The notes under the pieces were generated by a model, which had not been told where the DNA came from, did no database searches, and saw only the letters and a program-made list of their open reading frames with translations. Position numbers and translations under genes: made by a program. Of a stretch of DNA of 64,000 nucleotides, positions 44,047 through 51,229 are shown in pieces (the first letter of the stretch is position 1; the number at the start of each line of letters is the position of its first letter). Source of the stretch: Dryocola sp032051265 (GTDB lineage Bacteria; Pseudomonadota; Gammaproteobacteria; Enterobacterales; Enterobacteriaceae); assembly GCA_032051265.1 (NCBI GenBank), contig DAMBYU010000002.1, positions 248,001-312,000 of the forward strand, written 5' to 3'.

Positions 44047-44429
44047 CTAAAGGTTCTTTCCGACGGCGTTTAACCAGAGCGGTAAGACGTTGCGATACCA
44101 GGTGAGATATAAGTTGAGCTCGGGTTTTGATCGGCTTAGCAAAATATCAATGACTTCTGTGGCTATCCAGGCCTTGCTGATAATAATTTTTCAATCCAGC
44201 TCAAGCCTGGATAATGCCGGGTAAAAACTCGTATACCGACCGGCAATACTCAGATACTCCTCCCAATGCCCCATACCTTTAATTAACGGGGCAAGATCAA
44301 TAGCAGGACTCCCTTGACCAAAGCGCTCCCGCCAGCCGCGCTTAGATCTTCTGCGGCGCGGTGATAGAACTGATATTCAATGGATGAAACGCCTGGTTTA
44401 CAGGAGATCACCGCTGTTGTCAGACCCGA
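44047..44429 (-). pseudogene. Decayed unidentified gene (frameshift plus TGA)
   Basis: The minus strand reads as coding in pieces. One piece ends YQFYHRAAEDL; after a frameshift near 44343 comes KRGWRERFGQGSPAIDL, then LIKGMGHWEEYLSIAGRY and LSRLELD, an in-frame TGA near 44191, and KAWIATEVIDILL to NAVGKNL. I do not recognise the protein. Immunity or effector-associated proteins are possible, but that is only a guess. It lies directly upstream of tetR on the other strand. Confidence 0.55.
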
Positions 44430-44460
44430 TCATCTCGCATCCCGGAGGATGAATATTTGC

Positions 44461-44486
44461 AAAAGTAAAACGATCGGTTTACTTTT
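44461..44486. promoter_or_regulatory. TetR operator upstream of the tetR-MFS pair
   Basis: 26-bp near-perfect palindrome centred on CGATCG, with arms AAAAGTAAA and TTTACTTTT and one mismatched pair. It ends 6 bp before the tetR ATG, so the repressor would sit over its own transcript start. High information content supports autoregulation. Confidence 0.75.
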
Positions 44487-44492
44487 GTTAGT

Positions 44493-45035
44493 ATGAATAA
44501 ACAACAAGATATACTGCAGGCTGCTGAAAGGCTGTTTTATACCAACGGCTTTCACGCCACCAGTACAGACCAGATATGCAGTGAGGCGGATGTCTCGACG
44601 CGCACTTTCTATCGCTATTTTCCCTCGCGGGAAACGCTGACCTTATGTGTTATGCAGGAGCGTCAGAAACGATTTTTCGCGGAGCTTCATGCTCCTCAAC
44701 ATCCAGACGCAGTGATTAAGCTTTTTAGCGTGCTTGAAGCGTGGATACGAAAAAATGGCGCGCTGGGCTGCTTCTTTGCGAAAGCCTGGGGAGAATATGC
44801 CCAACAGGATATTTTGCTGGCAGCTCACGCGCTGGATTATCGCTATGCGCTACGCGAATACATAGCAGCCTGCATAAAGCACTCCCATCATCCTTCAGAT
44901 GAGGCGCTTGCTAATGCTATCTGGATGCTGTTTGAAGGCGCCATCACTTCTGCTCTGATAATAGGGCCTGATGCAGCCGCACAGGCTGTACGTGCCGCCG
45001 CCCTGTTACTAAGCGCAAGTGAGAAGAAGCAATGA
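44493..45035 (+). CDS. TetR-family regulator of adjacent MFS exporter
   Basis: A 180-residue repressor with an N-terminal HTH (QDILQAAERLFYTNGFHATS, then RTFYRYFPSRETL) and a helical ligand domain with TetR_C-like features. Its stop overlaps the MFS start (ATGA). A 26-bp palindrome lies just upstream. The inducer is unknown. It belongs to the accessory block between dbpA and ttcA. Confidence 0.88.
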   Translation: MNKQQDILQAAERLFYTNGFHATSTDQICSEADVSTRTFYRYFPSRETLTLCVMQERQKRFFAELHAPQHPDAVIKLFSVLEAWIRKNGALGCFFAKAWGEYAQQDILLAAHALDYRYALREYIAACIKHSHHPSDEALANAIWMLFEGAITSALIIGPDAAAQAVRAAALLLSASEKKQ

Positions 45036-46159
45036 GAGCTTCCTTTGCGCTCGGGTTCACCGGTTTCTCGCTCATCGCCATAACCTACGGTATGGCAAGG
45101 TTCTCGTGGGGGCTGATGATGCCGGCAATCGTTAAGGAGATACCCTTTTCTCCCTACGTTTCCGGAATGATTGCTGCCTGCAGTTATGTAGCTTATTGCC
45201 TGTCAGCGGTAAGCGCATCATTTAGCGTGATACGCTTTGGCCCGCGAGTGCCGGCTGTCATTTCTGCCTTGTGCGCCTCGGCAGGCCTGCTTCTCCTCGC
45301 ATGCTCTTCTTCTTCTCTCATGCTGGCTGTCGGCCTGTTTATTGCCGGACTGAGTTCAGGGCTGGCTTCGCCTTCGCTGGCCGGCGCGGTCGCCAGCAGT
45401 ATTCCTGAAAAGCAGCAAACTCTGGCGAACACGGTGATAAATGCCGGAACCAGCGCAGGCATTATACTGGCCGTTCTTGTCCTGCTTATGGCACCGGGGG
45501 GTTGGCGTGTAGCTTGTGTAATTTTTAGTGTCGTGGCCCTCATCTGCCTGGTTCCTGTTATTCGTTACATACCCGGCAGAGGCGCGAATAGCAGCCCGGA
45601 GAAAAGCAGCTGGCGTGAAATCCTTCTGAGCCGTTCTATGCGGCGTCTTGCCATCATTTCCTTTATCAGCGGAACAGCCAGCGCGGCATGGTGGAGCTTT
45701 GGTCCGGAAATATTACAGCATCACTCCGGCGTGGATAGCTCAACCACCAGCATGCTCTGGATGATAAGCGGAGGGGCAGGAATTATTGCTGTGTTAACAG
45801 GCGCGGTGACTGCTTTCATCGGTATGCGTCAGCTCTACCGCCTGTCACAGCTTTTTATGGCTGCTCCACTTGTGCTGTTCGCATTCAGTCATGGCTTCTC
45901 ATGGTGGTTATTCCCGGCGGTAGCGCTCTGCGGAGCGGGTTACGTCATACTGTCCGGCGTCTTGCTGGTCTGCGCAACTTCATCAGCGAAAAAATCACCG
46001 ACCTCCGGCGTGGGGGTTGCTTTCTTCATGCTGGCCGCAGGCCAGGTAACAGGTTCAGTAGTCTTTGGTCAGCTTTATGCAGCAGCCGGTGCAGCCATTG
46101 CCCTGACAATTTTTGCCTCTCTTTCCCTTATGATGATGTTTCTGGTGCCGGCAGAGTAG
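45032..46159 (+). CDS. MFS transporter (YbfB/YjiJ-like)
   Basis: A 375-residue inner-membrane transporter with about 12 hydrophobic segments and a short N-terminus (FALGFTGFSLIAITYGMARFSW), resembling the YbfB/YjiJ branch. A substrate cannot be inferred; drug or metabolite export under TetR control is the usual reading. It is co-translated with tetR. About 386 bp of AT-rich sequence follows. Confidence 0.83.
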   Translation: MRASFALGFTGFSLIAITYGMARFSWGLMMPAIVKEIPFSPYVSGMIAACSYVAYCLSAVSASFSVIRFGPRVPAVISALCASAGLLLLACSSSSLMLAVGLFIAGLSSGLASPSLAGAVASSIPEKQQTLANTVINAGTSAGIILAVLVLLMAPGGWRVACVIFSVVALICLVPVIRYIPGRGANSSPEKSSWREILLSRSMRRLAIISFISGTASAAWWSFGPEILQHHSGVDSSTTSMLWMISGGAGIIAVLTGAVTAFIGMRQLYRLSQLFMAAPLVLFAFSHGFSWWLFPAVALCGAGYVILSGVLLVCATSSAKKSPTSGVGVAFFMLAAGQVTGSVVFGQLYAAAGAAIALTIFASLSLMMMFLVPAE

Positions 46160-46530
46160 TGCTCAACTTTTGTCCCGGCGCTGACGCGTTACTCATGAAA
46201 ACTATCTTCAGCTTACTGCCCCTGATTAAAAATATTCAGTTATAAAAAATAGCCCGTTCGCTTAGCTATTTTAACGAAGCGAATATCAACCTAAGCAAGC
46301 AACCGGTTAATTCTTAACAAAATAAATGCAGTTAAAAAAACCACAGCCTTATATATAAAAATCATCTTGTTACATGCACACAATTAAATTCATACCAGAG
46401 ACATAATGCAACGCCTTCCTGCCGCGCGATCGGATAATTGAACTTGCAGTGTCCGTTATAGCCACTATATTTAATTGCGTGGCAGCAAAGCTTCATCATT
46501 TAAAGCTGCTTAATGTGAAATTTAAAGTTT
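46160..46530. other. AT-rich intergenic region before yciG
   Basis: No convincing gene. It is AT-rich, with a TTCGCTT / AAGCGAA inverted repeat near 46258-46284 and several TATA-like stretches (for example TATATTTAAT near 46469) that may carry the yciG promoter. Confidence 0.5.
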
Positions 46531-46545
46531 AACCCGGAGGTTTGT

Positions 46546-46725
46546 ATGGCCGAACATCGTGGTGGTTCAGGTAACTTCGCAGAAGACCGTGATAAAGCTT
46601 CTGAAGCAGGTAAAAAAGGTGGTCAGCACAGCGGCGGGAACTTCAAAAACGATCCTGGACGCGCATCAGAGGCTGGCAAAAAAGGCGGTGAAAACAGCCA
46701 TGGCGGCGGACGTAAGTCAGAGTAA
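46546..46725 (+). CDS. yciG: Stress-induced KGG-repeat protein YciG
   Basis: A 59-residue protein of the Con-10/KGG family (start MAEHRGGSGNFAEDR), with two copies of a SEAGKKGG repeat and a Gly/His-rich tail. It matches E. coli YciG in length and start. GGAGG lies 6 nt before the ATG. E. coli yciG is a general-stress gene connected with motility; here the yciFE partners are absent. A strong terminator follows. Confidence 0.93.
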   Translation: MAEHRGGSGNFAEDRDKASEAGKKGGQHSGGNFKNDPGRASEAGKKGGENSHGGGRKSE

Positions 46726-46755
46726 GCCCGTCAACTTGTGAAGCGAAGCTTTCGA

Positions 46756-46795
46756 GCCTCCCCCGTAAAATAATTACGGAGGAGGCTTTATTTTT
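46756..46795 (+). terminator. Terminator after yciG
   Basis: GCCTCC-CCGTAA / TTACGG-GGAGGC stem with one mismatch, followed by TTTATTTTT. Confidence 0.85.
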
Positions 46796-46799
46796 GGAT

Positions 46800-47050
46800 T
46801 ACCTTACACATCCCATTGCCGTCTTAAAAACGGAGACCAGCTTTTCTTCAACGTGCCCATGCGCCACTTGAAGATAAATGGCGTGTATGCGTTCGTCTAT
46901 GGACTAACCTTCCATAACAAACGCCCGCAGATGCACGGCGATAAGCGGTAGCAGTTTCCTGGTTTGCCAGCCCCCTCCAGCCCGGTCATCGGGTCGGTTT
47001 TTGTCTTTTCTGTAATCTGAAGCAATTTTTACTAAAGTTTTCCTCTTATC
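46800..47050. other. Unexplained stretch between yciG and a lipoprotein gene
   Basis: No intact gene. On the minus strand two frames are open except for a single stop near 46911 (for example CYRLSPCICGRLLWKVSP, then NAYTPFIFKWRMGTLKKSW), hinting at decayed coding sequence. I do not recognise it. Confidence 0.3.
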
Positions 47051-47113
47051 TTTCCGATAGTTAGGCTGCGGAATAAGCCCGCTTTTTGCAATTTGTCTAC
47101 AGGAAAGGATGAA

Positions 47114-47494
47114 ATGAAGAAAATTATTATAGCTGCCATGATGGCAACGCTTCTGGCTGGTTGTGCATCTTCTGGAAACAGCAAGTTAAAGAACGAAACT
47201 GAAGTCAGCATGCAGTCAAAAATCAAAGAAGGTGATACAACCAAAGGTCAGGTTAAAGAGATGCTCGGTTCTCCCGACAATGTATCTTTCACTGATGGCG
47301 GTAAAGAAATCTGGAAGTACTCATTTGCTAAAGTAAAAGTTGATGGCAAGAGCTTCATTCCCTTCTACGGGCTGTTCCACAACGGAACCAATGGCACTAA
47401 GAAGGAGCTGACCCTCCTTTTCAAGAATGACACGGTTGAAAAATATACCATGGCGGAGTCTGCCATCAGCACCAGGACCGGCTGGGCTGATTAA
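47114..47494 (+). CDS. BamE/SmpA-like lipoprotein
   Basis: A 126-residue lipoprotein with lipobox LAGC at residue 16 and a SmpA/OmlA-type core (IKEGDTTKGQVKEMLGSPDN, then GKEIWKYSFAKV). The start at 47114 has AGGAAAGGA upstream. Such paralogues of the BAM accessory protein BamE are often found in accessory DNA; a separate role from BamE is likely. The gene is followed by its own terminator. Codon use looks more AT-rich than flanking core genes. Confidence 0.8.
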   Translation: MKKIIIAAMMATLLAGCASSGNSKLKNETEVSMQSKIKEGDTTKGQVKEMLGSPDNVSFTDGGKEIWKYSFAKVKVDGKSFIPFYGLFHNGTNGTKKELTLLFKNDTVEKYTMAESAISTRTGWAD

Positions 47495-47512
47495 TTTTCC
47501 TTTGTCATTACG

Positions 47513-47536
47513 ACCTCGCTGCGGCGAGGTTTTTTA
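47513..47536 (+). terminator. Terminator after BamE-like lipoprotein
   Basis: ACCTCGC / GCGAGGT stem with a TGCG loop, followed by TTTTTA. Confidence 0.88.
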
Positions 47537-47635
47537 TTACTCTCTTCTTACCAGTGCTGCCGTACTCCTTCTTGCCCATAACCCTTCGCTGGGTTAAAGC
47601 CATTACGCTGCCCACCAGCGAAAGGCATTGGGATG

Positions 47636-47663
47636 GCAATAAAAAAGCCCCGCTTACGGGGCT
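47636..47663 (-). terminator. Terminator for the TolA-like lipoprotein gene
   Basis: AGCCCCG / CGGGGCT stem. On the minus strand it is followed by TTTTTTATT, just after the stop of the TolA-III-like gene. Confidence 0.88.
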
Positions 47664-47690
47664 GAAATATGATCTACAGATGTATTTAGT

Positions 47691-48065
47691 TCAGATCTTG
47701 AAATCCAGTTTTATGCTCGTAGGTACACCAGAGGTTTTTTGAGGAAAATTTTCATCCTTAGTTGCTTTACTGACAGCCGCCAGGGCAGCCTTGCACGCAA
47801 CTTCATCACCTCCATCAATGCTGACGCTACTTACCTTTTCTCCTGGCTCCTGTTCGAGAGTCAGTACACATTTTTTACCTGCAAACTTCCACGCGTCGTC
47901 AAAGTTCTTCTCGATGGTATCCCTGACTTGCAGAGCGTAGAGATTAACCTCACCAGTTATAATTCTGGATTGTTCAGAATTTCCCGCTGAGGCGTTGTGA
48001 TAATTTTTAGCCTGGCACGCCACCAGCACCGTGGAAATGAAAAATAAAAAAATTGCTTTCACCAA
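47691..48065 (-). CDS. Lipoprotein with TolA C-terminal-like domain
   Basis: A 124-residue protein with a lipoprotein signal (lipobox LVAC near residue 17). The second half resembles TolA domain III: YALQVRDTIEKNF, WKFAGKKCVLTL, a GGDEVACKAALAAVSKA helix with the second cysteine, and a final IKLDFK like TolA PLDF. TolA itself lacks a lipobox and is anchored by a transmembrane helix, so this is a shortened, lipid-anchored relative. The start appears to be TTG (or a GTG 3 bases in) with AAGG upstream. It is adjacent to prophage debris and may be a phage moron. The role is not known. Confidence 0.75.
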   Translation of the reverse strand: MVKAIFLFFISTVLVACQAKNYHNASAGNSEQSRIITGEVNLYALQVRDTIEKNFDDAWKFAGKKCVLTLEQEPGEKVSSVSIDGGDEVACKAALAAVSKATKDENFPQKTSGVPTSIKLDFKI

Positions 48066-48152
48066 TGCAGTGTTACCTTTTTATTGCGTTTCTTGTTAAT
48101 TTATCATAAGCCTTCAGTGTGCGATGGACTTAATGCCAATAGTGATGACAAC

Positions 48153-48174
48153 AAAAAAACCGCCCTGAGGCGGT
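48153..48174 (-). terminator. Terminator for the small minus-strand ORF at 48.2-48.4 kb
   Basis: ACCGCC / GGCGGT stem with CTGA loop; on the minus strand it is followed by a TTTTTT run. Confidence 0.8.
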
Positions 48175-48191
48175 CTATTATCAAATAATAA

Positions 48192-48389
48192 TCAGTATTT
48201 GAAGTGTAGAAATTTACCATTTGTTTTATTGGATGCGACTTGCTTAGACCCAATAAAAGCATCCGCTATCTCTTCAAGTAAAGAAGCCTTCCATACATTA
48301 CCAAGCTGCAAAGATTCACTATGTGAAACCTTGAATTCTCCTCTTTGGACAACCTGCTCTAAAAAGAGAGCACTATTGATCATTGGCAT
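48192..48389 (-). CDS. Small hypothetical protein in prophage remnant
   Basis: A 65-residue ORF with no recognised domain, followed 17 bp later by a good terminator. The start lacks a clear ribosome site and begins 9 bp after a truncated phage Rz reading frame, so it may be a real phage gene or a fragment. Function unknown. Confidence 0.4.
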   Translation of the reverse strand: MPMINSALFLEQVVQRGEFKVSHSESLQLGNVWKASLLEEIADAFIGSKQVASNKTNGKFLHFKY

Positions 48390-48398
48390 ATTAGATTT

Positions 48399-48482
48399 CT
48401 AAAAGCACTGCTCTTTGATGTAGCCCTGCAGATACTTCACTTTTGCCTGGTCGCTGATGATTCCGGAGCGGATACTAAGAAC
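48399..48482 (-). pseudogene. Fragment of phage spanin Rz
   Basis: The last roughly 27 residues, with SDQAKVKYLQGYIKEQCF before the stop, match the characteristic C-terminus of lambda-type Rz (helix ending YxxEQC). The rest is missing. It abuts the integrase fragment, consistent with a large internal deletion of a prophage. Confidence 0.5.
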
Positions 48483-48483
48483 G

Positions 48484-48650
48484 TTCCATCATCGGGAATA
48501 CGGCAAGACAGAAAAGCCGCGTGTACGCTTTGTTTTCATGTCCCGGATGCGCAAAGGAGTTCAGGCTCTCCACTACATGCTAAAACTTGCTGGCATTCGC
48601 CGCCGCAATCCGTACCATACACGCCAGCATTACGCGTTACGCGTGTTGAT
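48484..48650 (+). pseudogene. Fragment of phage tyrosine integrase
   Basis: The reading MSRMRKGVQALHYMLKLAG, then IRRRNPYHTRQHYA, matches the C-terminal part of lambdoid integrases, where the catalytic block is NPYxxRHTxA. Here the critical HT is altered to QH and the final Tyr region is lost. It lies just before ttcA, the known integration target of Rac in E. coli. Confidence 0.55.
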
Positions 48651-48668
48651 TTACAGCCCGAGAATTCC

Positions 48669-49589
48669 ATGACCAGTCAAAAAGAACAGTACAATCTCAA
48701 TAAATTACAAAAACGCCTGCGCCGTAACGTCGGTGAAGCGATTGCTGATTACAATATGATCGAAGACGGCGACCGCATTATGGTTTGCCTCTCCGGCGGT
48801 AAAGACAGTTACACCATGCTGGAAATTCTGCGCAACCTACAGCAAAGCGCGCCCATCAGCTTCAGCCTGGTGGCGGTGAATCTCGATCAGAAACAGCCGG
48901 GCTTTCCGGAGCATATTCTGCCAGCTTATCTGGAGAGCATCGGCGTTGAGTATAAGATTGTCGAGGAGAACACTTACGGTATCGTAAAAGAGAAGATCCC
49001 GGAAGGTAAAACCACCTGTTCTCTGTGTTCTCGCCTGCGTCGCGGCATTCTGTATCGCACGGCTACGGAGCTGGGTGCGACTAAAATCGCGCTTGGCCAC
49101 CATCGTGATGACATCCTGCAAACGCTGTTCCTGAACATGTTTTACGGCGGGAAGATGAAAGGCATGCCGCCAAAACTGATGAGCGACGATGGCAAGCATA
49201 TTGTTATTCGTCCTCTGGCCTATTGCCGCGAGAAAGACATTGAGCGTTTCGCCATCGCTCGCGAATACCCTATCATTCCTTGCAATCTCTGCGGTTCGCA
49301 GCCGAATCTGCAACGTCAGGTTATTGGCGATATGCTGCGCGACTGGGATAAGCGTTACCCTGGCCGTATCGAAACCATGTTCAGCGCGATGCAAAACGTG
49401 GTGCCTTCACACCTGTGCGATACCGAACTGTTTGACTTCAAAGGTCTCAAACAGGGTACGGAAGTGGTGGACGGCGGCGATCTGGCATTCGATCGTGAAG
49501 AACTGCCGATGCAGCCTGTCGGCTGGCAGCCAGAAGAAGACGACAGCGAAACGCCGCTGCAGCGTCTGGACGTGCTGGAAATTAAATGA
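48669..49589 (+). CDS. ttcA: tRNA 2-thiocytidine biosynthesis protein TtcA
   Basis: An iron-sulphur PP-loop enzyme of 306 residues that thiolates C32 of certain tRNAs. The ATP motif SGGKDS is near residue 43. Cluster cysteines lie in TCSLCSRL and in NLCGSQ. The N-terminus (MTSQKEQYNLNKL) is shorter and differs from the K-12 start up to KEQYNLNKL, as expected if phage integration replaced the 5' end. The catalytic part is intact. A CCCTCTCC hairpin lies 7 nt after the stop. Confidence 0.95.
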   Translation: MTSQKEQYNLNKLQKRLRRNVGEAIADYNMIEDGDRIMVCLSGGKDSYTMLEILRNLQQSAPISFSLVAVNLDQKQPGFPEHILPAYLESIGVEYKIVEENTYGIVKEKIPEGKTTCSLCSRLRRGILYRTATELGATKIALGHHRDDILQTLFLNMFYGGKMKGMPPKLMSDDGKHIVIRPLAYCREKDIERFAIAREYPIIPCNLCGSQPNLQRQVIGDMLRDWDKRYPGRIETMFSAMQNVVPSHLCDTELFDFKGLKQGTEVVDGGDLAFDREELPMQPVGWQPEEDDSETPLQRLDVLEIK

Positions 49590-49596
49590 TGGCAAC

Positions 49597-49623
49597 TTCC
49601 CTCTCCGCAAAACGGAGAGGGAA
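49597..49623. repeat. CCCTCTCC-type hairpin after ttcA
   Basis: Perfect 11-bp stem TTCCCTCTCCG / CGGAGAGGGAA with loop CAAAA, 7 nt after the ttcA stop and 4 bp from the stop of a convergent small ORF. Confidence 0.82.
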
Positions 49624-49627
49624 TCCT

Positions 49628-49777
49628 TTACATATGCGGTGGCGGATCGATGATAGGCTTCGGATCGGGGTCAACAGGTGGATCGGGTATCGGCTGCGGT
49701 TTTGGGAAAGGATCGGGATTCGGTACCGGATCGCTGGGGGTTGGGTCGCTCATAAACATGTCTCGGTGAAAAGTCAT
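49628..49777 (-). CDS. Pro/Asp-rich small protein
   Basis: A 49-residue ORF with a very good AGGAGG site about 5 nt before the ATG (49777). After a short start (MTFHRDMFMSDP) it is almost entirely Pro with Asp, Lys and Val spacers, in irregular P-D-P units (for example SDPVPNPDPFPKPQP). It has no signal or membrane segment. Translation is suggested by the ribosome site and the absence of interruption. I do not recognise its function; it would be a polyproline-rich, EF-P-dependent product by inference. Confidence 0.6.
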   Translation of the reverse strand: MTFHRDMFMSDPTPSDPVPNPDPFPKPQPIPDPPVDPDPKPIIDPPPHM

Positions 49778-49827
49778 ATACTCCTCCTGTTAGTTCTCCC
49801 TTTAAGCATAGACAACAAATCGCAGAC

Positions 49828-49949
49828 AAAAAAAAGCCGACTATTAAAGTCGGCATTGTATGAATCAATTGTGCTATGCAGTAATTCTAAAAAAGGAAGT
49901 AAGACAATATGGAGCGCAACGCCCATCGCTTGACGTTGCATTCACCTGC
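49828..49949 (-). ncRNA. fnrS: FnrS small RNA
   Basis: 122-nt Hfq-dependent RNA, near identical to E. coli FnrS over its length: 5' end GCAGGTGAATGCAACGTC, the CTTACTTCC central segment, and a terminator stem GCCGACT...AGTCGGC followed by eight T. It represses aerobic-metabolism messages when oxygen is low. It is located between ttcA and zntB; in K-12 it is between zntB and dbpA, so its link to zntB is preserved. Confidence 0.93.
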
Positions 49950-49984
49950 AGGAGAGATATTGCCTCTAACCTCGCGGGAGTTTA

Positions 49985-49998
49985 TTGACTTCGCTCAA
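49985..49998 (-). promoter_or_regulatory. FNR box of fnrS
   Basis: TTGAGCGAAGTCAA keeps the TTGA-N6-TCAA pattern. Its centre is about 42 bp upstream of the FnrS start, the class II activator position. Confidence 0.8.
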
Positions 49999-50044
49999 TT
50001 TAGTCGGCCTTTTTTGCCGTCAGACCGATTGAAAAGGTGAAATT

Positions 50045-51028
50045 TTACAACCATTTACTGCGATGTAACCACCAGGCAACACCGCCAATCAGAACCACCA
50101 ACATAATGCAAAACAGGCTGAAGCCGAAATGCCACCCGCCGCCCGGGATGCCGCCAAGGTTTACGCCGAACAGTCCGGTAAGGAAGGTGCTGGGTAAAAA
50201 CACCATCGCCATCAGCGACATGGTATAGGTTCGTCGTCCCATCGCTTCCTGCATAACCTGCGCGATTTCGTCCGTCATTATCGCCGTACGGGCGATACAT
50301 GAATCTATCTCATCCAGCCCTCTTCCTAACCGGTCTGAAATATCCTGCATGCGGCGGCGATGATCGTCAGTCATCCAGGGCAGCCGCTCGCTTGATAAAC
50401 GGGCGTAAACATCCCGCTGCGGAGCCATATAACGACGCATCACAATTAGCTGCTTGCGCAGCAATGCCAGAAAACCACGCGGCGGAATTTGCTGATCGAG
50501 CAGGTTATCTTCCAGGTCGATAATCTTGTCGTGCAGCTGTTCGATAAATTCGCTGGCGTGATCGGTCAACGCGTCACAAACGTCCACCAGCCAGCTACCG
50601 CAATCCACAGGCCCGGCGCCTTCGTTCAGGTCGTTAACCACATCGTCGAGCGCCAGAACCTGCCGCTGGCGCGTCGAGACGATAAGGCGCTCGTCCATAT
50701 ATAACCGCATAGCGACAAGCTGGTCCGGGCGTTCATCGGTGCTGCCGTTAATGCAGCGCAAAGTGATTAACGTTCCTTCTCCAACGCGTGACACTCGCGG
50801 GCGCAGGCTTTCACCAGCCAGGGCGTCTCGTACGTAATTCGGCAGCAGCGGCGTTGTTGCCAGCCATTGCGCGCTGTCGCGATTGGTATAATTGAGATGC
50901 AGCCAGCATGGTTGCTCGCGCCCGATGACGGTATCGCTGTCAATCGGTTTTACGCCGCCCTTGCCATCCAGTTGCCAGGCGAATACGGCGTCAGGCACAT
51001 TGAGCTCCGCCCCTTTAATCACTTCCAC
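50045..51028 (-). CDS. zntB: Zinc transporter ZntB
   Basis: A 327-residue CorA-family channel protein, the same length as E. coli ZntB. A long cytoplasmic N-terminal funnel domain precedes two C-terminal membrane helices, with the GVN motif (in TGLFGVN, where CorA has GMN) and a positively charged tail. It moves zinc across the inner membrane. It is divergent from the downstream diguanylate cyclase gene. Confidence 0.94.
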   Translation of the reverse strand: MEVIKGAELNVPDAVFAWQLDGKGGVKPIDSDTVIGREQPCWLHLNYTNRDSAQWLATTPLLPNYVRDALAGESLRPRVSRVGEGTLITLRCINGSTDERPDQLVAMRLYMDERLIVSTRQRQVLALDDVVNDLNEGAGPVDCGSWLVDVCDALTDHASEFIEQLHDKIIDLEDNLLDQQIPPRGFLALLRKQLIVMRRYMAPQRDVYARLSSERLPWMTDDHRRRMQDISDRLGRGLDEIDSCIARTAIMTDEIAQVMQEAMGRRTYTMSLMAMVFLPSTFLTGLFGVNLGGIPGGGWHFGFSLFCIMLVVLIGGVAWWLHRSKWL

Positions 51029-51229
51029 TTCTTTTCTCCCGGCCAGACCAGGATTCGCTAGTCAGTCTGGCTATCCTGTTTTGTTATTCAACCCGCACCA
51101 TTTTGCAAACTTGCTGAATTAATTAAAGAAAAGTCATTCACTCCCCGTTGACCATTAGACAAGATAGCGACACAGGCTACAGTTAACCACAAATCGATAC
51201 CTCTTTTTACGTGATGCAGGGAGTGAAAT

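Noticed and set aside
46559..46741. 60-codon plus-strand frame in the yciG region
   Set aside because: Out of frame with yciG, which has the correct family sequence and ribosome site.
48457..48672. 71-codon plus-strand ORF before ttcA as an intact gene
   Set aside because: Its centre matches an integrase C-terminus but both ends are unrelated, and it overlaps the ttcA start; called a fragment instead.
3144..49623. CCCTCTCC hairpins as simple Rho-independent terminators
   Set aside because: None of the four is followed by a U-tract, and the first lies inside an operon.
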